DNA from: Gammaproteobacteria bacterium
Lineage (GTDB): Bacteria > Pseudomonadota > Gammaproteobacteria > Steroidobacterales > Steroidobacteraceae
Length of the DNA: 8,773 nt
NCBI GenBank assembly: GCA_030039615.1
Contig: JASHVF010000198.1
Coordinates: 1 to 8,773, forward strand
Direction: 5' to 3'
A program made the translations under genes and the position numbers. Under the pieces are notes generated by a model. The model saw only the letters and a list, made by a program, of their open reading frames with translations. It was not told the DNA's origin and searched no databases. How positions within the stretch are numbered: position 1 is the stretch's first letter; each line of letters opens with the position of its first letter. Below are positions 1 to 5,220 of this stretch, piece by piece.

Positions 1-1167
1 GACCGGCTGCAGTCGCGCCGAGAGCGGCTTGTGCCACTTCCAGGCGAGCGCGGCCACGTCGCCGTAGATGCGCACCAGCCGCTCCTCACTCACATCGCCC
101 GGCAGCGGCACGGTGTCGATGCCGGTGCCACACACCGCGGAGTACGCCAGCAACGCGTCCGTGTCGTAGGTCCCCTCCGCCCAGCGGCGCGCCAGGAGCT
201 TGTCCTCCATCACCGGCACCATGAGCCCGGCGTAGCCGATGAGTTTCACCGGGACCGCCTTGACCGCGGTCGTGATGGCGAGCGCCGCCGTCAGCGTGCC
301 GCTCGCGCCGAACTTCTCGCCCGTGAAGGCCTCCATCGCCGCGCCGATCGACACGTCCCCGAGCGGCGCGGGCGTCGGATCGACTCCCATGAAGGTCCAG
401 CCGTGGTGCGCGGCCACCTCGGTGCCGATCGCCTCGGCGACGCGCGCGTGCACGGTGAGCTGCCCGGTGAGCTCGGCGACCGCGGCGTCGAAGTCCCCGT
501 GGGTGCGCGCGAATACCTCCTGCACGACGTTCGCGCCCTCGAACCCGATCGCGAGCTCCCGACCGGCACCCAAGTGATACGAGCCCGGGTAGAACGGCCC
601 GTAGGGCGCGAGCATCGCGGTCGCCGCGAAGCCGAACGTGCCCTGGCTGTGCGCGCTGTGGTCGGCGACGTAGCGCACGAGGCGAGCGCTCTCGCGGATC
701 ACCTTCCAGTGAATGCCGTCATCGCCCGCCATGATCGCGCTCGCGTTGATCTGCGGCAGCGAGCTCAAGGCCCGCGCCAGCAGCTGCATGGCGTGCGGGT
801 CGTCGCTGTCCTTGAGCATCGCCGGGCCGACGTTGGGGAGAAAGTTCTGCTGGTCGGCGAGGTCGTTGAGCGCCTTGAGGAAGGCGAGCGCTTCCCGCTC
901 GCTCCGTCCCTGCACGAGCTCGGCGAGTGGCTGCGTCGTGATACGCACCGACTCGACCGCGTAGCCCCGCTGCTCGAACGAGCGCTGCGCCTCGTGCAGC
1001 ACGGCGAGCGCCGCCTCGATCTGCTGCTGCCAGCCGGCAGGCTCCAGGCGCACGAACGCGGTGATCGCCCGGACCTTCGGTTTGGTGTATTCCGCGGCGT
1101 GCGCGCTCGAGGTGAGCGCCGCCGCCAGCAACGCCACCCAAACCCCTGGCTGCCCTCCCCGCACCAT
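1..1167 (-). CDS. Exported DUF711/UPF0210-family protein, C-terminus cut by window edge
   Basis: The reading frame is open from an ATG at 1167 to the left edge (389 codons, no stop), so the C-terminus is missing. The start is set by AGGGGGA at 1172-1178, four bases upstream. The N-terminus is a clear signal peptide: hydrophobic segment at residues 9-21, then Ala-His-Ala before a likely cleavage at 24/25. The mature protein begins with the family-like opening VRAITAFVRL (32-41). The diagnostic region follows: DPTPAPLGD (263-271), a GTLTAALA stretch (290-297), GYAGLMVPVMED (311-322), and YSAVCGTGIDTVPLPGD (342-358). From memory these match DUF711/UPF0210 proteins, whose structures resemble pyruvate-formate-lyase folds but whose activity is not established. 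The familiar members lack a signal peptide, so this is an exported variant. It is divergent from the 1281 gene over 113 bases. Family assignment is confident; function is unknown. Confidence 0.88.
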   Translation of the reverse strand, partial: MVRGGQPGVWVALLAAALTSSAHAAEYTKPKVRAITAFVRLEPAGWQQQIEAALAVLHEAQRSFEQRGYAVESVRITTQPLAELVQGRSEREALAFLKALNDLADQQNFLPNVGPAMLKDSDDPHAMQLLARALSSLPQINASAIMAGDDGIHWKVIRESARLVRYVADHSAHSQGTFGFAATAMLAPYGPFYPGSYHLGAGRELAIGFEGANVVQEVFARTHGDFDAAVAELTGQLTVHARVAEAIGTEVAAHHGWTFMGVDPTPAPLGDVSIGAAMEAFTGEKFGASGTLTAALAITTAVKAVPVKLIGYAGLMVPVMEDKLLARRWAEGTYDTDALLAYSAVCGTGIDTVPLPGDVSEERLVRIYGDVAALAWKWHKPLSARLQPV

Positions 1168-1208
1168 GTCGTCCCCCTGCAAATCGCCGCCGCGCCCGAT
1201 CGGCTGGC

Positions 1209-1217
1209 ATTACAGCA
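1209..1217 (-). promoter_or_regulatory. Candidate extended -10 promoter for the DUF711-family gene
   Basis: Read on the minus strand this is TGCTGTAAT: a TGn extension followed by TGTAAT, five of six matches to the sigma-70 -10 consensus. Transcription would start near 1202, giving a leader of about 35 bases before the ATG at 1167. I see no good -35 at 16-18 bases, which an extended -10 partly excuses. Inferred from pattern only. Confidence 0.33.
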
Positions 1218-1239
1218 TGAACGGCCAATGGGCGCGTTT

Positions 1240-1248
1240 TGGTACGCT
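1240..1248 (+). promoter_or_regulatory. Candidate extended -10 promoter for the Rap1a-like operon
   Basis: TGGTACGCT reads as TGn plus TACGCT, a weak -10 hexamer with three of six matches. It would start transcription near 1255, about 26 bases before the GTG at 1281. No recognisable -35 lies 17 bases upstream. Its upstream zone overlaps that of the opposing candidate promoter at 1209-1217. Confidence 0.27.
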
Positions 1249-1280
1249 ACCGCTCCGCCGCAGCGCACCGGAGCCTCGCC

Positions 1281-1658
1281 GTGAAGCCACTCGCAAGCAC
1301 CCTCGCCCTCGCGGCCGCCCTGCTCCTCACTGCCGCGACCGCCGCCACGCCCGAGCAGCCGGCGATGACGGCGGGCGATCTCGCGCAGCTCTGCAGCGGC
1401 ACCGATCACGTGAGCGTGAACGCCTGCCGCATCTACATGCTCGGTGTCACGCAGGGAATCGCGGTCGGCATCCACATGGCGCGCACTGGCAAGGCGGTGC
1501 GCCTTTGCGTCCCCTCGGGGATCGCGGCCGAGGACCTGGAGGCGGCCCTCAAGGCGCGGCTCGCGGCGCTCGACTCCGCGGGGCAGCAGCGCGATGCGGC
1601 CGGGTTCATCGGCGCGGCGCTCGCCGCGAAGTTCCCCTGCGCGGGCGAGAAGCCATGA
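1281..1658 (+). CDS. Rap1a/Tai-like small secreted protein
   Basis: A 125-residue protein starting at GTG 1281, chosen because GGAG lies at 1270-1273 (7-base spacer) and the product then opens with a compact signal peptide (hydrophobic 4-20, cleavage probably after the Ala-rich 18-22). A TTG 42 bases upstream in frame would add an Arg-rich extension and has no better ribosome site. The mature part has the Rap1a/Tai layout: Cys38, then NAC with Cys49 followed by YMLGVTQG (52-59), LCVPSG with Cys76 (75-80), a helical stretch, and a terminal ALAAKFPC ending at Cys120. The four cysteines probably form two disulfides in the periplasm. In the named members this fold neutralises type VI amidase toxins, but many relatives are orphans, and no amidase or type VI gene is visible here. 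Its stop overlaps the next start (ATGA), so the two are translationally coupled. Confidence 0.8.
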   Translation: MKPLASTLALAAALLLTAATAATPEQPAMTAGDLAQLCSGTDHVSVNACRIYMLGVTQGIAVGIHMARTGKAVRLCVPSGIAAEDLEAALKARLAALDSAGQQRDAAGFIGAALAAKFPCAGEKP

Positions 1659-2971
1659 GGGGCCTCTCCTTATTAATAGCTTCGGCCTGCTGCGCGCTGC
1701 TCGCCATGCCGGCTGCAGCGGGCGCAGCCGCCGAGGAACCCCCGCCCGACGGCCTCTACTTCCCCACCGCCGACACACAGACCGAGGCCGACGAGTACAC
1801 GCGCTACGAGCTGCTCGCACCCGAGACGCAGAGCTTCAAGATAACCTACGAGGTCACGGCGACGACCGCGGGAGCGAAGTACTTCTACAACCCGATCCGC
1901 AAGGGCAGCATCGCGAGCGATGAGAGCGTCTACGACGCGCACTCCGGCGCGCCGCTGCACTTCGAGGTGGTGAGCGGGAGCGATGCGCGGCGCGACCCGC
2001 TGATGACGGATGCGGATGAGGCGACCGAGTACATCCGCGTGACCCTGGCGGCTCCGGTCCCGGCGCACGGCCAGGCACGGCTCCTCATCATCAAGACCTA
2101 CAAGGACCCCAAGAGCTACTACCAGGACGGCAAGACCCTCGTGTTCGACCGGCCGCTCGGGGTCAAGCGCAACAAGGTGGTGCTGCCTGCGGGCTACGAG
2201 GTCGTGGGCCTCACCGTGCCCTCACAGATCCTCACCGAGAAGGACGGGCGCATCGCCCTCAGCTTCCAGCACGCGGGCGTGGGCGAGGCGCCGCTCAAAG
2301 TGCGCGCCGTCAGGGACGCGCAGCCGAGCGCGGCGCCGCCCAAGGCATCGGCGACCGGGCGCAGCTGGGAGTCGCCCTTCCAGGGACCGACCGAGGAGGA
2401 GCGCCTCGCCGAACGCGCCCACGAGGACCGCGAGATCGTCTACTTCCTCAAGCAGCCCGAGAGTCACGCCTTCAGCCTCTACCATGACTACACCGAGACA
2501 CGCGTCGGCGTGAACGGCTATGGGAACGTCGTACGCACCGGGAGCGTGGCAAGCCAGCCGTCGGCGACCAACCTCGATACCGGCGAGGCGCTCGAGGCCC
2601 GCGAGATGAGCGGCGCGGAGCTCGCGGCGTCGAAGATCAACGTCGGCGAGTCGGTGGCCGCTGACGCGCACGTGGTGGTGATCCCGTTCGCGCCCATCAG
2701 GGAAGGTCAGACGATGCGGCTGAGGATCGCGGAAACCTACACCGCGCCGGTCAGCTACCGCCTCGACGGGGACGAGCTGGTGTTCGACCGCAGCCTCGGC
2801 AGGCCCCGCAACGCCGTGGTGCTGCCCTCGGGCTGGTACTGCACGGCGAGTGCCGCTCCCGCGACGGTGAGCCAGCTGCCGGACGGGCGCGTGCGGCTCG
2901 ACTACTGGGACGATCGCCCCGAAGCGGTCGACGTACTGCTCAAGGCCCGGCGCCGGGTCGCGGCGCCGTAG
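1655..2971 (+). CDS. Secreted protein with two tandem copies of an unrecognised domain
   Basis: A 438-residue protein. The frame stays open far upstream, but the ATG at 1655 is chosen because it overlaps the preceding stop as ATGA and is followed at once by a signal peptide (hydrophobic 4-18, cleavage likely around 22-26). Two repeats of about 165 residues follow, near 55-219 and 267-433, joined by a charged Pro/Ala/Glu-rich linker. Both carry the same core: a KTY or ETY motif (147-149, 360-362), a Tyr-x-x-Asp-Gly turn, LVFDRPLG or LVFDRSLG (162-169, 375-382), RN-x-VVLP (172-178, 385-391), a Gly-aromatic pair, and a DGR before the last strand. The pattern suggests beta-rich modules. No catalytic motif or membrane segment is visible after the signal peptide. 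I do not recognise the family. It is coupled to the Rap1a-like gene, so the two probably act together in the periplasm. Confidence 0.85.
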   Translation: MRGLSLLIASACCALLAMPAAAGAAAEEPPPDGLYFPTADTQTEADEYTRYELLAPETQSFKITYEVTATTAGAKYFYNPIRKGSIASDESVYDAHSGAPLHFEVVSGSDARRDPLMTDADEATEYIRVTLAAPVPAHGQARLLIIKTYKDPKSYYQDGKTLVFDRPLGVKRNKVVLPAGYEVVGLTVPSQILTEKDGRIALSFQHAGVGEAPLKVRAVRDAQPSAAPPKASATGRSWESPFQGPTEEERLAERAHEDREIVYFLKQPESHAFSLYHDYTETRVGVNGYGNVVRTGSVASQPSATNLDTGEALEAREMSGAELAASKINVGESVAADAHVVVIPFAPIREGQTMRLRIAETYTAPVSYRLDGDELVFDRSLGRPRNAVVLPSGWYCTASAAPATVSQLPDGRVRLDYWDDRPEAVDVLLKARRRVAAP

Positions 2972-2984
2972 CCGGGGCGCCGCG
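2959..2984 (+). terminator. GC-rich hairpin over the stop codon, possible weak terminator or attenuator
   Basis: CGCGGCGCC at 2959-2967 is an exact inverted repeat of GGCGCCGCG at 2976-2984, giving a 9-bp all-GC stem with an 8-base loop that holds the TAG stop (2969-2971). No T-tract follows, only GGAACCTTG, so it is not a standard intrinsic terminator. It could slow polymerase or protect the 3' end of the two-gene message before the lipoprotein gene. Confidence 0.4.
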
Positions 2985-3045
2985 GGAACCTTGCGACGAG
3001 AAGCCCTGTCGGAGAGCTGTCCGCAGAAGAAGGAAACAACCTCCT

Positions 3046-3483
3046 ATGAATCTCTCAAGAACCAAGGTGCTCACCGTGCTCTCGCTGCTCCTGGTACTCG
3101 CCGCTTGTGCCGGTGCGCCGCCCGGTGCGCCGCCCGGCGCGACGACGGGCGCGCCGAATAAGGAACTCGCCAGGCTCGCCAACGTGCTCTGGCGGAACGC
3201 GACCGTGACGGCGACACGGGCGGACGGCGTCGACCGGGCCTTTGGCGAGCACGCGCACGACTTCGAGCAACGCGCGCTCCAGTTCCGCGAGGCCGCCACG
3301 TCCTCCCGCACGAGCGACAGCGACCTGCAGGCCGCTTTCGATGAGTTGAGCAGCAGCTATGAGTCGCTGCAGGCCGATGTGAAAACGATCGACAAGACAC
3401 AGGCAACCAGCGCGGTCGACCTGGTGAGCGGCCCATACCAGAGCATCGCGGCGCTGATGGCTCCCAATCACTCGAGTTTGTGA
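3046..3483 (+). CDS. Small lipoprotein of unknown function
   Basis: A 145-residue protein with a type II signal peptide: Arg5 and Lys7, hydrophobic core 8-19, and lipobox LAAC with the lipidated cysteine at position 21. Ala follows at +2, so the outer membrane is the likely destination. Residues 23-37 are a low-complexity Gly-Ala-Pro tether. The rest looks helical and charged, with an acidic Ser/Asp-rich middle (about 86-105), no further cysteines and no motif I recognise. The ATG at 3046 has AAGGA at 3030-3034 (11-base spacer, rather long), and the odd bases CCTCCT lie directly before it. It sits 74 bases after the duplicated-domain gene on the same strand and could belong to that operon, though a hairpin lies between. 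Its last 16 bases overlap the convergent hydrolase gene. Lipoprotein status is confident; role unknown. Confidence 0.82.
   Translation: MNLSRTKVLTVLSLLLVLAACAGAPPGAPPGATTGAPNKELARLANVLWRNATVTATRADGVDRAFGEHAHDFEQRALQFREAATSSRTSDSDLQAAFDELSSSYESLQADVKTIDKTQATSAVDLVSGPYQSIAALMAPNHSSL
3110..3157 (+). repeat. Four imperfect 12-bp tandem repeats in the lipoprotein gene
   Basis: Two exact copies of CCGGTGCGCCGC (3110-3121, 3122-3133) are followed by two diverged ones (3134-3145 and 3146-3157). They encode GAPP, GAPP, GATT, GAPN just after the lipidated cysteine. The 12-base unit keeps the reading frame, so copy-number change would lengthen or shorten the tether without breaking the gene. Confidence 0.7.
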
Positions 3484-4586
3484 TTCGCGGCCGAGGCACC
3501 GCGGCCGAGGTGCCGATCGAAGAACTGCACCACCACGCGGTAGGCCTGTTGCGACTCGGGGAGATCCGGGTCGAAGAAGAACGCGTGCCACAACCCGTCC
3601 CAGACGTGCAGCTCCGCCTCGACGCCGGCGCCGGTGAGCGCCGCCTGGGCGGCAAACAGCGAGCTCACGGTGAAGTCGCGCGAGCCGGCGAGGAGCAGCG
3701 TCGGCGGAAAGCGCTTGAGAAGCCGCAGTGAGTTGCCGGGAAGCACCAGCGGGTCGGTCGCCGAGGCGTCCTTGAAGTAGCGACTGCCCTGCACGGAGCC
3801 GCTGTCGGCATCGGGAGAGGGCAGCTCGCCGACCAGGAGCGGTGCGACGTGACTCGCATCGCCGCCCATCAGTGCCAGCGAGCCGCAGAAGGTGCCGATC
3901 GCTCCCGGCATCGGCAGCTTCTCCCTGTCGAACCACGCGATCGACTCGGCCGTGAGGATGCCGCCCGCCGAGCAGCCGTAGATGCCGATGTTCCTCGCCG
4001 CGTGGTCCTTGAGCAGCTCACGGTACACCGCCGCCACATCCTCGCTGGCCGCGGGAAACTCGTGCTCCGGCGCCATGCGATAGGCGATGGTGACGACCTC
4101 GATCTTGCCGAGCCCCGCGATCGGGATCGATTCGATGCGCGCGCCGTTGCCCTCTCCCCAGATGAAACCGCCGCCGTGCAGGTTGATGAGCACGCGATGG
4201 CGGTTCGCCGGCGCAACGCCGCCCTTCGGGGTGATGACCTGGGTACGCACGCCGCCGATCACCTTATCCTCGATGTCGACCGGGTAGAGCTCGCGCGCCC
4301 GGGCCACGAACGGCGCGTTCTTGCGCTCATCGTCCGCCCGTATCGCGTTGAAATCGCGGGGACCTGCGGGCGCCGCGCCAGGCGGCTGCGCGGGGTGCGA
4401 GAAGTTCGCGATGAACTTCGCGCGCGCCTCGGGGCTGAGGAAACGCGAGGCCGGCACGTCGGCCGCGGGCAGATGCGCCGTGCCGTCGGCGTCGACGAAC
4501 GGAGCCGATGCGGGCTCCGCCGCGGCGTGCGCCGTGATTGCCGTCGCCGCCGTGCCGATGAGCCACAGTATGCGTAGTTGCCTCAT
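3468..4586 (-). CDS. Exported alpha/beta hydrolase, hormone-sensitive lipase (GDXG) type
   Basis: A 372-residue predicted esterase. The frame is open 52 codons further upstream, but ATG 4586 is chosen because GGAGG lies at 4591-4595 and the product then starts with a signal peptide (hydrophobic 6-19, cleavage near Ala21-Ala23). After a Pro/Ala-rich lead (25-75), the hydrolase core has the HGGGF oxyanion loop (137-141), the family segment AYRMAPEHEFPAA (168-180), the nucleophile elbow GCSAGG with Ser206, the acid Asp304 in SRDFTVSS, and His334 in LWHAFF. All three catalytic residues are in the usual order and spacing. The elbow has Cys in place of the Asp of the usual GDSAGG. Known relatives cleave short acyl esters or related substrates; the substrate here cannot be read from sequence. 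It is divergent from the Cache gene, and its 3' end overlaps the lipoprotein gene by 16 bases. Confidence 0.9.
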   Translation of the reverse strand: MRQLRILWLIGTAATAITAHAAAEPASAPFVDADGTAHLPAADVPASRFLSPEARAKFIANFSHPAQPPGAAPAGPRDFNAIRADDERKNAPFVARARELYPVDIEDKVIGGVRTQVITPKGGVAPANRHRVLINLHGGGFIWGEGNGARIESIPIAGLGKIEVVTIAYRMAPEHEFPAASEDVAAVYRELLKDHAARNIGIYGCSAGGILTAESIAWFDREKLPMPGAIGTFCGSLALMGGDASHVAPLLVGELPSPDADSGSVQGSRYFKDASATDPLVLPGNSLRLLKRFPPTLLLAGSRDFTVSSLFAAQAALTGAGVEAELHVWDGLWHAFFFDPDLPESQQAYRVVVQFFDRHLGRGASAANHKLE

Positions 4587-4590
4587 ATTT

Positions 4591-4595
4591 CCTCC
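4591..4595 (-). promoter_or_regulatory. Ribosome binding site that sets the hydrolase start
   Basis: On the minus strand this reads GGAGG, followed by AAAT and the ATG at 4586. It is the strongest Shine-Dalgarno match in the window and rules out the three upstream in-frame starts, which would put 16 to 52 non-export residues before the signal peptide. Confidence 0.75.
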
Positions 4596-4623
4596 GCTGA
4601 TGCCCGAACGCTGTTGCGATGCG

Positions 4624-4629
4624 ATTCTA
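4624..4629 (-). promoter_or_regulatory. Candidate -10 element for the hydrolase gene
   Basis: Read on the minus strand this is TAGAAT, five of six matches to TATAAT. Transcription would begin near 4617, leaving about 30 bases before the ATG. The expected -35 position (about 4647-4652) has no TTGACA-like hexamer but is covered by a perfect inverted repeat (4641-4656), so an activator or repressor site there is possible. Confidence 0.35.
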
Positions 4630-4640
4630 CTCATTGTGCA

Positions 4641-4656
4641 GCGCCGCGAGCGGCGC
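4641..4656. promoter_or_regulatory. Inverted repeat in the divergent hydrolase/Cache intergenic region
   Basis: GCGCCGC at 4641-4647 is the exact inverted complement of GCGGCGC at 4650-4656, with GA between. It sits in the 159-base divergent region, over the expected -35 of the hydrolase promoter. It may be an operator, or a hairpin in a leader. The sequence is all GC, so chance occurrence in such DNA is not negligible. Confidence 0.3.
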
Positions 4657-4745
4657 GCCTTGTGATGACCGATGCCGGGGCGCATGCTAGGGCCGCGCGC
4701 AAAAAATACGAGAACTGCAGCGCGCCAACACACGGGGAGCATGCG

Positions 4746-5216
4746 ATGTCACGAACCTTGAAGCTCGCGGGCGCTGCGCTCGCAATCATGGCCTTGAGCG
4801 CGCTGGCGATGGCGCAGAAGGCCCAGTACGGTACCGCCGCCGACGCCAAGGCGATGGAGCAGCGCGTGATCGCGGAGCTCAAGGCCAACGAGCCCGCCGC
4901 GATCGCCAAGTTCAACAAGGCCGACGGCGGCTTCAGGGACCGCGACCTGTACGTGTTCTGCTTCAACACCACCACCGGCATCTTCACGGCGCAGATCAAC
5001 CCCGCGCTGCTTGGCACGGACAACCGCCTGCTGAAGGAGAAGGACGGCTCGCCGCTCGGGCAGAAGGTGTACGACGCGGTGCAGAGCCTCAAGGACGGGC
5101 AGATCACGACCGTGAGCTACAACTACCCGCGCCCGAACACGAGCAACCCGGTGCCGAAGGTCGCCTACGTCTCGCGCGTCGGCAACACGGCGTGCGGCGT
5201 CGGCTACTACAAGTAG
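4746..5216 (+). CDS. Secreted stand-alone Cache-domain protein
   Basis: A 156-residue protein starting at ATG 4746, chosen over upstream in-frame starts because GGGGAG lies at 4734-4739 (6-base spacer) and a signal peptide begins there (hydrophobic 8-21, cleavage after Ala-Met-Ala at 23). The mature protein is essentially one single-Cache domain: an N-terminal helix (about 33-55), FRDRDLYVFCFN (63-74), a PALLG-x-D segment (86-92), a KDG-x-P-LGQK helix start (99-107), the ITTVSYNYPRP strand (120-130), KVAYVSRV (138-145) and the ending GVGYYK. In the family these residues line a pocket for small ligands such as organic acids or amino acids. No transmembrane helix, kinase or methyl-accepting region follows, so it could be a periplasmic binding protein rather than a receptor. 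Cys72 and Cys150 could pair. It ends 4 bases before the convergent AbrB-family gene. Confidence 0.87.
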   Translation: MSRTLKLAGAALAIMALSALAMAQKAQYGTAADAKAMEQRVIAELKANEPAAIAKFNKADGGFRDRDLYVFCFNTTTGIFTAQINPALLGTDNRLLKEKDGSPLGQKVYDAVQSLKDGQITTVSYNYPRPNTSNPVPKVAYVSRVGNTACGVGYYK

Positions 5217-5220
5217 CGCC

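Noticed and set aside
31..1284. Long plus-strand open frame of 417 codons
   Set aside because: It lies antisense to the DUF711-family gene, is rich in Arg and His with no domain, and arises from the high GC content; the minus-strand frame has clear family motifs.
1061..1654. Upstream extension of the duplicated-domain protein
   Set aside because: Open only by composition; it overlaps the Rap1a-like gene in another frame, and the signal peptide begins at 1655.
765..1820. Minus-strand open frame of 351 codons crossing the divergent promoter region
   Set aside because: Arg/Ser-rich translation without motifs that runs through three better-supported genes.
3487..3510. Direct repeat CGCGGCCGAGG, two copies 13 bases apart
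   Set aside because: Lies in the coding end of the hydrolase gene, is short and GC-rich, and has no attachment-site or mobile-element context.
3055..3936. Minus-strand open frame of 293 codons opposite the lipoprotein gene
   Set aside because: No recognisable domain and Arg-rich; both overlapping genes have firm support.
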